In this document: positions 22,745-36,131 of the stretch, piece by piece
Position numbering within the stretch: position 1 is the stretch's first letter
How the letters are laid out: each line of letters starts with the position of its first letter
From: Loxodes magnus
Taxonomy: Eukaryota; Ciliophora; Karyorelictea; Loxodida; Loxodidae
Reading direction: 5' to 3'
Length of the DNA: 64,000 nt
NCBI GenBank assembly: GCA_946699065.1
Contig: CAMPDV010000533.1
Location: forward strand, 1-64,000
The notes under the pieces: model-generated
Databases searched by the model: none
Seen by the model: only the letters and a program-made list of their open reading frames with translations
What the model was told of the DNA's origin: nothing
Position numbers and translations under genes: made by a program

Positions 22745-24180
22745 AAAAAGAAGTTAAGGAAATTAACAGAAAGATTAATGCTAAAATTACCTACTTCTTT
22801 AAAGATAGAGAATAATTCTAAAAACAGAAGTGTAAAAATTATAGAAGACAGAAGAACTGATTAGTATTGTAAAATTAGTTATAATTTATGCGAATTTAAA
22901 GGAAAATTTTTGTTAATTAGAACAAGATAGACAAAGGTTTTTTGAGACTTGCTAAGTTTTGAAGATAATTTAGTGAGCTAAGAAAGATATTTGCAAATTT
23001 AAATGAGTAATTACATTTTTTGCTAAAATAAAATGAAATTAGTAAAAGAATGGCATAATCTCTAAATTTAAATTAAAAAAATGTTAATAAAAATGAATTT
23101 TTAATGTAGGAATAGAATAAAAATTATAATTAAAATGGTTTACAAAAAAGCAGAAAATTTGAAATAAAATAAATATTAAAATTAATTAATAAAAAGAAAG
23201 CAAATAAATTGTAAATTTTTTATAATTAATTAAAATAAATACATCATGTTTTCTCAAACTTTATTTTAATTAATTATTAAAAATTCTGTAAATGAAAGAA
23301 GAAATAAGATTAAGAGTAATGAATAATTTTAGCAAAATTAAATTATAATAATTAATAATGCTACAGAAGAAGTTTGATTTTCACTATATATCCACCTGAA
23401 TACTGAGAGAAAAATTAGTTAAAATCTATTTAGGAGCAGGCTAGGCATAAAATAAAGAGAGACAAAATATTTCAAAATAAATTGATTTTCTAATTCTAAT
23501 AATCCTATTATTACATCATTAAAAACATATATATAAATTACTAAATTTTGTTAACTTTACGGAAATAAATGATTAAATAATTAAAATAATACTTCTATAT
23601 GGTAATAAATCTTAATTGCTTATCAAGATGATAACTTAAAATTGTAAAAAATCAATTAATTTTTTGTAAAGTCCACATAAAAGAAAGAGTCTACAACTTG
23701 AAAGATAGAGTTAAAATTTTTACTAAATACAGACAAATTAAGCTTATTTTATAAATTAGAAGAACAAAAAGAAACTATTAAAATAATTTAATACGACTAA
23801 GCATCTTTACAAAAGATTCTTCAATTTTAAAAAATTATTTCTTAAAAACGGCCTAAAAGTAATAAAAATTAAATTGATGATTCTGAAAAGGTATCAGAAG
23901 AAATAAAAAAAAATCTTTATACTCTAATATAGAAAATTTATAGTAAAAAGAAAAATAATTGATAAAAGGAAGTTTTCAAGAAAATTGGTTAATATTTGAA
24001 AATACTGAATAAAAAAATTAGAATTTTTTGTTTAATTCCAACAAAGGAAGTCAGTAAGAACGATTTTTAAATTTAATCAATATTTTCTAATATTATTCAT
24101 ATTTATAAAAAAAAAATTTTTTGAATTTTTTATCTACAACAAACGATTATAACGATTATCATAAATTAATAATAGTATAT
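22745..24180 (+). other. Long coding-like region, frame not settled
   Basis: Two frames both look partly protein-like: one with EVKEINRKINAKITYFFKDR, another with KKLRKLTERLMLKLPTSLKI; further on appears KDSSILKNYFLKTAQKQQK. Since all codons are sense, openness carries no weight. The copy at 50410-51840 has several one-base indels in A runs. I cannot give a reliable gene model. Confidence 0.25.
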
Positions 24181-24190
24181 AAATTAAATA

Positions 24191-24515
24191 GGGAATGCCA
24201 GATCACCAACTGAAATTTACTTAAGATCTGGTATCCATAGGGGAAGAACCGAACTAGAATCTTGGTAGGAGATAAGATAAAAAAAGACTGAAGGGACATA
24301 AAGTAATGCTAATAATGAAAGATGCCAGATACTAAGGTCTCTTAGGTAATATTCTGATAACGGCCCTATAGAAGACAAGATTCATAAAGGAATGCTAGCA
24401 CTGTGGTAGACTTCAGAAAATAATATTTTTTAACTTTAAAAGTCTTTATTAAAGAGCTGCGGCTATTGAGATAATTCGCACTATCTAAACTTATATAATT
24501 ATAAATTAATTATTT
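24191..24515 (+). mobile_element. Short retroposon with shared LINE-type tail
   Basis: A block of moderate G+C starting GGGAATGCCAGATCACC, whose CCAGATC pairs with GATCTGG 25 bases later to form a stem, then about 200 bases of non-coding-looking sequence. It ends AAAGAGCTGCGGCTATTG..TTCGCACTATC followed by AT-rich tail. The GAGCTGCG motif also ends the LINE at 45904 and the short element at 671. The tandem copy is at 51848-52170. This suggests a SINE mobilised by the LINE. Confidence 0.5.
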
Positions 24516-24689
24516 TTTGAATTTAAAAGATTATTTAAAAATGTATGAATCAGAAATATCATAATAATTAATATAAATATTTTTTTCTATTAATATTAAA
24601 TAAAAAATCAGAAAGTAAAGTATATGTAAAAATGATTTATAAATTAATAAATTAATTAAATTGACGTAGTATTCCATTGTTTGGTTTAC

Positions 24690-25185
24690 CAAGAAAAAAT
24701 AAAGAAACAAATTTAATTATTAATAGGCTAGAAATGTTTCTGGCTACATCTAATCTTTTTGATTCTTATCTTCTTCTCTCCGTTTTTATAATCAAAATTG
24801 ATTGCCTTCACTCTTTAAATTCTTTTAATTCTTCCAAAGGCTGGAGTTAGAGAACATTCCAATATTCGTGTCAAATGACTCAATTAGGCTAAATTCTTCT
24901 AAGTAATAATTGTTTTTATCTCAGTCATGTCTTTTTTCTTTCTATTCCCTGATCAGAATAACGACATATAAAATCAGGATAACTCTGAGATCAGGATTAT
25001 AGTTCCCTCTAGTCGACCTCTCGTACCAATAGAGAGAACCCTCAAAAAAGTAAGACTCATCACACAATGGGCCTGTCCTGGCTTGCTTGTGGTGGCATCT
25101 ATTGTAAGAGTATTTGCAATGCAGATATGATTATACCGGATTAACTACCTGGTCAACTAGAAACCAGAATCTATTTTAAATTGAA
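24690..25185 (-). CDS. Coding-like block, unknown product
   Basis: Richer in G+C than its surroundings. A minus frame from ATG 25098 reads MPPQASQDRPIVWWVL, REVDQRELQSWSQSYPDFIC, then LEELKEFKEWRQSILI and RRQESKRLDVARN. The repeat copy at 52386-52850 has a 9-bp deletion and a 10-bp insertion in the same region, so at least one copy is frame-shifted. No family recognised; it could be an old retroposon. Confidence 0.3.
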
Positions 25186-25189
25186 TTAT

Positions 25190-26365
25190 ATAATAATTAG
25201 TATATAATATTTATTTAAAAGCTAAAATATTTATAAAAATGATAAAATAATTTAATTAACTACATAGTGCTTTACTTATAAGTCAAACATATGTAAATTT
25301 GATTATTATAACGAACTCATTCAATAAGCTTTTAAAATTAATTATAAAATCGTTATAACCTACAACGTAAATGTGGGGAATACGATATATTTAGCCATAT
25401 AATGGATTGTAAGGGATATAATAATTTGAGGTAATAATTTCAGTAAAAGGATGAAAAATTAGATATTAAGCTTTTAACAATTTTAGATTAAGAGCATATT
25501 TTTAAATTTTATATATAGTAGATAAAATCTATAGACTAAAACTTAATATTTTGAATAGAAGACTACTTTCTTTAAGATCTTTAGCAACTTGATCAAGAAG
25601 AAAGGGCAAAGAGTTCATAATTTAAGACTGCAGATAAGGAGAAAAGTTTTGATATTTTTTATTATAATTAAAATAAAATGTCTTAATATGAAAGAAATAA
25701 TTCTGAAATTGATATAGGCAAGAATATTTTTAGGTTTAAAAGTTAAAATGTAATATTTATATAAATAATATTAAATAATATTGATTTATTAGATTATTAT
25801 TTGTAGTAAATAATAAAGCTTTATATATATTTTTAATTTATAAATAAAAATAAAAAAATTATTATTTTTTAATATTCTTCATAATTTAACTTTAGCTTGA
25901 AATGTCAATAATAAGATGTTTATTCAATAATTATTTAAATTTATGCCCAATTTTTTTATTACTGCTTGCTTAAAATTTTTATTCTTTTTTATTTTAGATA
26001 TTTACTAAAATTATTTATATTTTAACATTTAATAAAAAATTATTTAAATTTCTTATATTTAATATTTTGCTAAAAAATAGAAAGTAAATACATAATTAAT
26101 TAGATTTTGTTTAATATTAAAAAGTGATAATTTTTATAGTAAACAGATGTATATAAATAGATTAATTTAGTTACTTCTGTTGAAGATTTAGATTGAATAA
26201 AAGCTAAAAGTGGTTACTTTAATAAATTTAGATATCTATTATCTTATAAACTATGATACTTATTTATTAGTTAGAATATTTTCAAAATAAATTAAAAATA
26301 AATTATTTTAGAATGCTGACGTTAATTTTAAATCTATTTTCCTCATTATTTTATAATAAATTTTA
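25190..26365. other. AT-rich region without recognised gene
   Basis: No supported frame. Shared with 52855-54025 in unit 2, where it leads into the F-box gene at 54028. It is therefore the 5' flank of that gene type. Confidence 0.5.
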
Positions 26366-26523
26366 AAGGGACATTTTTTTGAATGCTTGGAATACTAAAA
26401 GGAAAATTTGGAAGAAGAAAAATAATGATAGATAAGCAATCAATTAGTTAGAGATTAGAAACAATAATAAGATTGTAGGGTTCATATTAATTCCTTACCC
26501 CTTTACAGCTTAGAACTAATTTT
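26366..26523 (+). pseudogene. F-box gene 5' fragment cut at duplication junction
   Basis: Matches the first about 160 bases of the gene at 54028, including the stretch before the F-box core (ATTCCTTACCCCTTTACA), but the ATG is changed. At about 26523 the sequence switches to the interior of LINE-U (matching 4605 onward). The rest of the gene is missing. This fragment marks the breakpoint of the 22-kb tandem duplication. Confidence 0.7.
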
Positions 26524-27570
26524 CCTTATAAATTAATTTTTATTCTTTTATTAATTCTTTGTTTGTTGTTATATAAGTAATATTTTAAAATTTAATCTCA
26601 TTTTTAAATTGTCTATAAATTATTTCGGCTGTTTTCATATCTTATATTCTCTATATTGTTTCCTTGAAAAATTTTTTTTAGTATTTTTTTTAGATTTCTT
26701 TAGTATAATTGTTTATGTTATGATCTTTTATTTATTCATTGTTTATTTCATAGTATTTTTCAATTTTTTTAATGTTTTTTTATATTTTGAGTTCTATTTT
26801 TAACTCTATTTGAAAAGTTATTAGAATTTTGTATCTTATCTACTTTTTTCTTTTTCTTGATAATTTCTGAATTAATCTTATAAATTTTTGTAGAATTTTA
26901 AAAATCTTTATGCTGTTGAATCTTCAAATTTACATCAGTTGAAATCTATATACTATATTTCTTTAAATGATGCTTGTGGAATTTTCAAGTATTTTCTTAG
27001 GATTTATCTTTGTGCTATTTAGATTTTATTTTTTCATTTTGTTATTCCTAATTGAATACTATATGGGATTAATTCCGAGTAGTATTCTAATTTTGGCATT
27101 ATAAATAATCTGAATAAGTTCTTTAAGTTAATTGGCTATGTTTTGTTATAGTTTTTAAAGAATTAGGATTAGAATATAAATATCGATTATTAAAATTTCT
27201 TGAAGAGGTACTCAATCTGAACCTTTCTTCATTAAGTTAGTTTATTTGATATCCTAGGTATTAAATTTGTTATTTCTATTAAATTTTTTTTCCTAATAGA
27301 AAAAGTTCAATCTCTTTGTTCGTTGTGTTTCTATTCTTGAGTATTTATATAAATTCGCATTTCTCCGTGTTAATATTAAGTCTTATTAATTTAAAAATGT
27401 TTTCAGTTTCGTTTATTAAGATTTACATATTTTTTTGATTATTTGATATTAATATTAAATCATCTGGTCAAGCAAGTTTAGCATGATAAATTTTTTTAAT
27501 TTTATGCGCTAGTTTTTCATATTTTTCTAAATACCTTAATATTTTCAACATATTAATAAAACTCTTTCTT
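26524..27570 (-). mobile_element. LINE-U fragment, duplicate copy
   Basis: Copy of 4605-5645: the WADD catalytic motif of RT (about 27480) and downstream palm and C-terminal residues on the minus strand. Its 3' half is missing because the duplication junction falls inside the element. Confidence 0.65.
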
Positions 27571-28870
27571 AAATTTTTTAATCTTAAATTAAAAAATTAC
27601 ATTTTATTTGAAGCTTTAAAACGATTTTACCTTTTTTATAAAGTTAATTTTGGATATTTTCTTGTTCAATTTATTTTATCAGTAAATCAAATAGTTTTAT
27701 AAAATCTTTTATAAAAAAGTAGAGATATATTATTTTTAATTTAATTTTTTAATCAATTTTTATAGATATTATTAGATAGAAAATTTTAAGAAAATTATCT
27801 AAATATAAATTTTGTATCAGTAATATTAGTTAAATCTAATTTTATTTTATCTATATAAATTTTGGTTTAATTATATAAATTAATATTTTAAGTAATTTTT
27901 TCTAATTTTTTTATAATAAACATTTAACATATGATTATAAATAAAAACTATTATAACATTTCTTTTATAAATTTGAATATTATTTGTTACTTAAATTTAT
28001 ATTATAAAGCTTAAATAAAAAATAATTAAAATAATTTTTACTATTTATTTATTTTATAAATTTGGATATAAAAATTAGTATATTTTCTAGAATGATAAAT
28101 TAAATACTAAATTATTATTATTAACTTTTAAAAAAATTATGTAAATTTAAAATATATTAATTTGCTATTTTATATAATTTTAGACTAAATTCTTTATCTT
28201 TTAGAAGTCTAATTTTATAAATTTTTTTGCTTATTTAGGTAAAAAATTTTGTAATTTCTATAAATTATTTAATTCTTTACCATTAAAAAAAATTTTTAAA
28301 TTAGAATAAATTAAAAAATAAATTATTTATTTTTTGTTTAGCACTAGCAATATGTTTTAATATATATATATATATTTTTTTAATAGAAATTTACTATGTT
28401 GTTATGCTTTACCAAAACCAATAATTTTAAATAAACAATTTGGCTATAATTTTTGCATTTTTATAAAGCAATATCAGTAAAAATATTATATTTTCAATTT
28501 AAATTCTGTTTAGTTTATATAAAAAAAATTTAATTTAATTATAAATGAACATTATTTAATTTAATTTAATTTAATTATAAAAAAGTAATATCATAATTAT
28601 TTCTAAATTTAGAGCTTATAATAAAAATTTTAGATTTTAAATATATTAATAAAAGTGAAGTTTTAAAATAATTAAATTTAATGATATTATAGTAATAAAT
28701 ATTGTAAATTAAAAAATGCATTATAATTTAAGTGTTTAATTATAATACTTATATGATAAATTTTTATTTGCTCATAAAACTATGATATGCTTAAATATAT
28801 TATTTCAATAATAAATTAACATTAATATATCTTAAAGTTGCTAACAAATTTTAGAATATAATAGGAGAGT
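27571..28870. other. AT-rich stretch, duplicate copy
   Basis: Copy of 5646-6950 with small differences, including the plus-oriented ATTTA pentamer tail at about 28550-28575. No gene recognised. Confidence 0.5.
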
Positions 28871-28877
28871 TCCTAAA

Positions 28878-30221
28878 ATGATGGAATGTGGTTGTGTTAA
28901 GTACTTTCATTGCATTAAATTAATTATAAAGAGTACTAATCTTTAGTTTATAATAAGTACAATAGTTAAGCTATATAGAGTTGGAAAGTATAAGGTATTT
29001 CAATATTCACGAGCATTTATAATACGAAATCCGGAAATTTGAATAAAAGCAGATTTAGCTTATCTAACATAGGATATGGTTTCTTTTACCAATAAATGTA
29101 AAACTTAATTAGCAAATATTAGAAATAATTATTTGAATATTAAAAATGTTTTTGGGAAATTTTAAAATAAATTTTCAAAACTTCTATCAAATACAAAAAT
29201 GCGTGAATGGAACTATCTAAAAGTTATCTAAATATAGAATTATTATTACTTAAAAATTAATAGATTTTTAATACTATTTATACGATATAAAGCAGAGTAG
29301 GTTAGAAATATTTTCTTATATTATTTTTCGAAGTATAAAAAATAAAGCATGATATAATCACAGGCTAAAGAAAAGTAGCAAGACGTGCTTTAAAAAGTCC
29401 ATGCTCTACTAAGAATGAATCTTTCTTTATAGACTTGAATTAATTATCCTTTTAATATTTTATAACAATGAGGTATTTCAAATTTTACATAAAATATTAC
29501 TGAGCCTTAAACTGATCACAGCTCTGATGTAACATTTATTTTTAAAAAACGAAGAACAATAACCTTAAATATTTTAAGAATTTTAAAATAAAAATTTAAC
29601 ATTTTCAAATAGATCTAAGGCGCTAGTAACAGCAATCAATATTTAAGTAAAATTTAAAATAAAATAGAATAGAAATTTTATTAAGATGCAAAAGGAAGGA
29701 TAAACTGATGCCTAACGCACGTATTTATTTTTAAGATTTAGTTAATAAGATTGATGAAAAGAAATTTCCAATCTATACATGCACAGAATTAAATAAGACA
29801 ATTATTCGAAAATAATTGTCAGTTTACAAATTAAATACCTTAGTTATAATTTTAGTATGATTTAAATTAAAAGCACTATTAAATAAAACACTCTGAGATT
29901 TAAATTTGGGGAATAAGACATTATTAGCATATTTCTTAATGTGAAGCTCTGTAAGATTTAGTTAAAGAATATAAAGATATCAGGAATCATAATTACTCAA
30001 ACTTTTAACTTATAGCCAAAATTATGTTATTAAAAACTTCCCTACAATAAGACAACTTTAATAAATTAGAATTAAATGCTTTAAGTCATAGTTGTTTTGA
30101 AGAAGAATTTAGCTTTTAGAGCGAAATGAGGAACAAATGGAGGAATTATTGGAGCGATTTGGTTAGATAGCAGGTGAATAAAAGATAATTTAAGGAGATT
30201 TAATTAAAATGTTTGGAATGA
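28878..30221 (+). pseudogene. Frame-damaged copy of the 449-codon gene
   Basis: Same sequence as 6956-8305 but with a one-base loss at about 29170, four bases lost at about 29420, one inserted base at about 29707 (making ATGCCTAAC), and single losses at about 29910 and 30018. In aligned codons some differences are GAA to TAA (Glu to Gln) and TGA to AGA (Trp to Arg), so TAA and TGA behave as ordinary sense codons. Confidence 0.6.
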
Positions 30222-30300
30222 AAAGAGTAAAAATTGTTAATTACTTATATGAAATATGGTAAAAACATATTAAAATTTATTATATTAATTATAAAAAGAT

Positions 30301-31230
30301 TAAATTAAATTAAAGTGTTAAAGAAGGATCGTCTACTTAAAAGCTTCCTACTTCCCTATCCAACCAATAGGAACTTGATCTCTAGGTGGTCTTCTCCTCC
30401 CTTCACTGTCAAGTTTTCGGAATGGTTGTCTCTTCATATAGCTTGCTTTCTTCTTATAAATTCTCCATTCCTGGTTGGGTAAAATTAGGTTAGGCCATTC
30501 CATATTTTCTATTAAATCTCCTTTCTCTTCCAGCATCGTCTCCATAGGTGGTCTGTTCTCCTGCAGATGTAACATTTTTTCCTAAAATATTTCTCTTTAG
30601 TTTGCTCAATTGGCTTATTATTCTCTTATTCGATCTCCATTGGGATAGATTGCATAGCCTATTATTTTACACTTGTCTCTAATTTTTCCAATTTGATATG
30701 AATATTTTCATTCGATTCGTATAATTGTTCCAGCTGCCTATCGAATTCGTCAATTCTGATATTCATTGCAGCCTGGTTTAAGTTTCTAGGAGCATGGGTT
30801 TCCTCATCTTCTAAATGCTCTTGCTGTTCTTAAGCTAGTTCTTCAATCTGTTTTTCCAGATCTTTATTTTTTCCTATTAATGCTAAGATAAGCTTAGCCA
30901 TTTCCTCCTTCGTCATTCCTAAGATTTGTTCTTTATTGAGATCTCCGAGGTCCATGTAGGGGTTGAATGTCCTAATCTAGGCCTGAAAGTTACTAATCTT
31001 TTGCTTCTTGGGAAGGTCCTCAGTCGATATTGTTGCATGTTAGTGTTTCTAGGGTTGTCTGGGGGGTGTTATTTAGAGTTGCTCCTATATGGTTTAAGAA
31101 GAAGGTTTGGCTTTGGAAGATGACGTGTGGTGTTTAGAAATTTAGGTTTCCAGCTTCATCTCTTCCTTTTTAGCTTAGAAAGAGGTGGTATAGAAGCCCT
31201 TTTTGAAACCTTCTACCATATTTTTTTTAT
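30301..31230 (-). mobile_element. Gag-only retroposon, duplicate copy
   Basis: Copy of 8385-9314 with the same flanking AATTATAAAAAGAT repeats and pentamer tail, carried along by the tandem duplication rather than by a new insertion. Its Gag-like frame starts at 31219-31217 and keeps the CYICRRTDHLWRRC knuckle and the same C-terminal frame shift. Confidence 0.8.
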
Positions 31231-31421
31231 AATTATAAAAAGATAATATTTAAAATGCTAGCTTTGAATAATAGAATTGTTTCAAACTATATAAAGATTT
31301 ATATAAAAAAATAAAAATATATAAGATTAGAAAACGTTGAAAAGAACTTTGTGAATAAAATTATTTAAGCAAGTTAAAAAAATTGAATTTATTTATTATT
31401 TTAAGTATATTAGAAAAAGTT

Positions 31422-32915
31422 TTAAAGATTATTGATATCTAGTCCTTTTATTCTAAGGTTTGGATATTGCTCCTATAACTCAATTATCTGGTTTATCATA
31501 TTTTTAGAGATCTTTTCCCCATTAAAAGTGCATTCTTCTATTCCCAATAATTTTAATTTACTTCAAAATTCATAGAATTAACCCTATTCAGTCTTCAAGC
31601 TCAACTCTTCGTCTAATTCCAAAAAATTTATCTTTAATTTTTTTAAACTTTTGCTATTTTAGAAAATATACTAAATACTTTATGTATCAATACTTTAGGT
31701 AAAATTAAAACTAAGTGATTTTAAGTTTTAGTATCTTTAGATTATGATTTAAACTATTTCTAAATCTATTTAATAACAACTATAAAATTTTATTTTTTAT
31801 AAACTTAATTTACTGTTCTAAAAAAACTCAATAAGGGTTTCATTATAAACTTAGCAATAATATAATTTTAGGCTTTTTATTTTTAGTTAGTTTTATTGCA
31901 TATATTTTAATCATTTTTAATGCTTATTTTCAGAACATTCTATCTTTATATCTTCTAAATTTTAACTGATTTAGAATATTGTAATTAATTGATCTGAGTC
32001 TAAATCTCCAATTTAAAGATTCAACTTTCTAAGATTTTCTCCTTTTAAACTCAAATAATCTATCAAAAATTACCATCTTAAAATGTTAGAGCCTTAAAAT
32101 GAAATAGTTTAAAGTTAGCAGTCACTATTAAATTATAAATATTATCCAGTCAATTATTCAAGGTTATAATCTAAATGGAATTCTTTTAAATATTATAGTT
32201 TATTTATATTTGCAAGATTTTCTTATTTAATATTACAATTTTTTGTTTTCAAAATCTGTATATTAGGGCATAGAAATATAACTTCATTAATATAATAATT
32301 TCAATATTTTCCTTCCAAATAAATAGTTTTTATTTTTTATCCATAATGTTGTATTGCTTATTATTATGCATTTTCTTTAATTATTTCTTTTTATTTTCTT
32401 AGAATTTCAATAAAATATTACATTATTTCATCTATTTTTCTTTCTAATTACTAATTTTTACGGTTATACTATTCAAGTTGCTCAATTTCATAAAGATTTA
32501 AAAATAAAGAGATAGAGCTATGCTTTTCAATTTTACTAAAATTCTATTTAACTATATCCAAAAGTTATAGAGCATATTCTAAGGTTATTTATTCTTATCT
32601 TTCTTTATTTTAAAATGATAATTCTTTATTATTTTGTGCTTTTTTTGGTTTTTTTAAAAGATTATTTGTATTAACTTAACAAATATCGTATTTTACGTTC
32701 AATCACTTCTTTTACACTTATTCATTCCTGCTAATTTGTTTGAAGTCTAAATAAGAAAAAATATTCTCTAAGATGTAAAGTGGAAGTTAATTGATATGAA
32801 TCCTATTATCTTATTAACTATTCTAATCTTATATTAGGCTATTTATTTTCTAATTTAATCCTTCTCCATAGATATATTAATTTTATAGTTCCTAAGACTA
32901 AAAACTTAGTTCCAT
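31422..32915 (-). CDS. F-box/LRR protein, in-frame copy
   Basis: ATG 32915-32913 (MELSFQSQEL). F-box core QLPLYILEHIFSYLDF at about residues 54-69, LRR array, C-terminal LRIK at codons 487-490. Unlike the unit 1 copy at 9506-10998, this one has the extra T near 31631 and stays in the family frame (KSLKKLKINFLELDEE). No in-frame TGA appears within 100 bases after LRIK. The end given is at a TAA soon after, and the true terminator is uncertain. Predicted SCF substrate-binding role as for the family. Confidence 0.75.
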
Positions 32916-33670
32916 TAAAATTTTATAAAAACTGAAGATAATTAATTTAAATATGAAAATTAATAGTTTTAAAATAATTGGAATAAAACATTATCATAAA
33001 TGATCTATATAATTATTAATAATAGGATAATTTATAAGTAATTGAATACTTAAATATATAAAAGCTACTTAAATTAATTATATTTTATACATCTAGTTAT
33101 AAAATAAAATATATTAATACATTTATTTTTTAATAATTTAATAAAATATTTAACTAATTAAAATTAAAAAAATTATAATAATACTAAAAATTAAATTTAT
33201 TTTACATTTAACTTTATTTTTTTCATTTTAACAAAAATTTTAAAAAGAATTCTGAGTTTCTTTTTTAGATAATATTGATGTTGATATTTTATTTTCCTAT
33301 CTTTAGAATTAAAAAAAAGAAGAAAGAATTATAACAAGCAATAATTAAAAAATAAAATATTGTCATAATTTTACTAGCTTAAATATTAAAATGTCATAAT
33401 TTAATTAAGCAGAAAAAGTTTATAATTAACAATAAAAGAATAATAGTTTTCTTTATAGTTGATGAATAGTTACGATGAATTATAAAAATAGTATATTTTT
33501 ATAAATATATTTATAATCTTAAAATAATTAAAAATTTATTATTTACAAAAATATTAAGCCAATTAAATATTTAAATTTATTAAATAATTTTTATATTACT
33601 AAAACTAAAATATTTATAATCATCTTATGCTACAAAATTGCTTCTTTTAATTAATAAATTTTATTGTCTT
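32916..33670. other. AT-rich stretch, diverged duplicate
   Basis: Counterpart of 10999-11750 with many substitutions and small indels, notably at 33080-33620. No gene seen. Confidence 0.5.
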
Positions 33671-34197
33671 ATAAAATAATTTATTATATTCTCCTCTCTT
33701 GTCTGTAGCCTTGATATATGAGCTTTTAAATATATTCTTTTGACGGAGTATTCTAAAAGAAAGTAGCATTTAATTAAAAATCTTTATTTGAAGATTCAAA
33801 TAATTTCTGTACTTTCTGGAAAACTATTTAATACTCATTTAATAGTAAAGTAAAAATAGCTAAATATCTAAATTCCCAATTTTTGCAGATTTAATTTCCT
33901 TAATTAGTTTAAAAATAAATTCCATTTTATGATTAATATATTGTTATCTTCACATTTAAATATAGTATGTTAACTAGGTAATAGCGAAATTATAAATACT
34001 TTTGAAAGTTAAAAATTAATTTCTTATTTAATATAAAATAAAAAATTCTATTAAGTATATTTATTAAACTATTAATATGTTACTAACGTAAATTATTATT
34101 ATTTTTAAGTTAATAAATATACTTTAAGCAATTGCTATTCTTTAGAATCTTTCAGTTACTTTCTTAAATTTTTTGCTATTTTCTTTATTTGATATGT

Positions 34198-34607
34198 TCA
34201 GCAAAATTCTTAAGGTTGCTGTTTTATTTATTTACTTCTTAATAAATAGAAAGAAAGCAAACCTTTAATTAATGTCATTGTAGTATGGTCAAGGTAATGG
34301 GGAGAAAGATTTTGAGTTGTCTCATTTTATCTTTTAACTTTAGAGAAATTCTTTTTTGTTTTCAAGATATTAAAGAAATCATATCTGGACGGTTATTTGG
34401 CCTTGTTAGAAGCTTGAAGTTTACGATTATTAAGTATGCATTCATTATACATGGTATCCTCTGTTTGCAGGAAAAAAGAAGTAGTATACTCTCACTATTT
34501 CTTTTGAGAAGACTTCAGAGGGAACAGCATGATAGGAGTTTAACTATCCCTAAATTCCCCTAGATAATAGTAATCTTAAGCATCGTTAAATATTAATTAC
34601 TTCCCTA
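34198..34607 (-). CDS. Unknown conserved protein or exon, duplicate copy
   Basis: Same frame as 12278-12687, ending at TGA 34200-34198. Nearly identical to unit 1 over 300 bases; one difference is TAA for TAG at the same Gln codon. Product unknown. Confidence 0.5.
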
Positions 34608-34989
34608 CAATTTTTTAATATAATTTATTTTTAAATAACTGAGATAATAAAATAAAATTTGAATATATATAAATAGCCAAATCCAGTAACTATTAGTTTT
34701 TATTTAGGCAAAATATGAAAGATAAAAATTATATTTCTTAAGTTTATTTACCAAAATAAAATTTTGTATCTTTTTTGCAAAATAAATAAAATAATTATAT
34801 TAATTGATTACTAGTTTAAATTATTTATATCTTATTATATTACAATTTAAAATTACTACTATACAGTTAATTTTATATTCTAAAATAAAATATTTATTGT
34901 CTATTAAAATTTTGATAATCCTAAAGTAATATTTACTTTTTTTTAAGGAAATAGAGAAATTAGAGAAATATTAAAAAATAAATTACCTC

Positions 34990-35790
34990 TCATTTTGTGC
35001 TAATGAGCTGAGAAGGATCCGTCTAAAAAATTGTTTAAGGCTTGGCTCCTCTTGGATATGCCGGTATTCTTTTTAGTTTTTTCTATAGAAATTTCCTCCT
35101 TAATAGAATAATCTTGTCGCTTTTCTTAATAGTTCTTCTTCTTCTTTTCGTTTTGTTTCCCCCCGTAATTAGTCTTTGTACAAATTTTTTATATTCCTTG
35201 CATTGCCGCTGAAGGAGTCAAGTTGATTTGCAATAGTAACATTTTTTATCTTGTGTCTTAGTCTTGGTTTATATTCTTTCCACTTCTTTCGCAGTAAGAA
35301 AATGTTGTTTGCACTGTAGGCTCCAGAATCATTTCCACCTCAGGTATTGAAGGTTTAAATTTAGCTGCAACTCCAGGAAATTCTATCTTGGATCCTTTTT
35401 CGAAAATTTTTCTCTTAAATAGTATATTTATGACTGCATATCTTAGAAATCCACCAAATCCTTTGATATTTGTTCTACCTTTCCCGAATTAAGGTATTTT
35501 CATATCTTAGTGCTTCTACGAGCTTCTGTAGTTCTTCAACGTCTTCCAGCAAATCTAATTATTCAAAGTCTTCTTGGTAATATTCTGCTTCATGTACCTT
35601 TAAATGTCTAACTTTTGAAGGAGATTAGGCTTTATGAGTCTTTTTTTTCAGTGTCATTGATTAAGATTGCTCAGATTCATTTTCATGCTTTTGTAGCTTG
35701 TGAGAGGAGTAATTTCATGAGTTGCTCCGATTCTTTTTTTTACTTTTTTCTCCTCCTTTTCCCAAAAGCCTTATGGAGATATTCAACCAT
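34990..35790 (-). pseudogene. Frame-damaged copy of the 269-codon basic protein gene
   Basis: ATG 35790-35788 and TGA 34992-34990 correspond to those at 13880 and 13073. Indels of -2, -1, +1 and -7 relative to unit 1 shift the frame in two internal stretches, although the total is a multiple of three. In the first stretch the alternative frame (SEQLMKLLLSQATKA) also looks protein-like, so the N-terminal structure of the original gene is not certain. Confidence 0.5.
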
Positions 35791-36131
35791 TTTATAAGAT
35801 ATTTATTTTTTAAAATAGAGAAATAAAAAGTTAAAGAAGTAAATGAAGCATTTTCTTGTTACTATTAATATTCTACTAAAATGAAAATTCTAAATAGAGA
35901 GTTAATAATTAATAAAGGAAATACTAGAATGTATTATCTAATTATTTATTGAAATAGCTTTAAATAAATCTAAAATTAAACTAATTTAATTAGTCTTAAG
36001 ATATATCCTTTTAATTATATTGTCCTTACTATCTGTTATTTATATAATTTAATCTACTTAAGAAATAATTCACTTATAATCTGAATCCTAATTAACTATA
36101 ATATACTTTTATTTAAATTTTCTCTTTATAG

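Larger units (their letters stand above)
4605..26523 (+). repeat. Tandem duplication, unit 1
   Basis: The sequence from about 4605 is repeated from about 26524 with an offset near 21,916 (for example 8432 and 30348, 12365 and 34285). The second half, from about 18490, reappears from about 45966 after insertions in unit 2. The two units are almost identical over long stretches, with scattered substitutions, small indels and several large insertions or deletions. The junction at 26523/26524 joins an F-box gene fragment to the middle of LINE-U. Confidence 0.9.

Noticed and set aside
25010-25035. CCTCTCGTACC resembling the reverse complement of the large-subunit rRNA sarcin-ricin loop
   Set aside because: The match is only about 11 bases and surrounding sequence does not follow rRNA.
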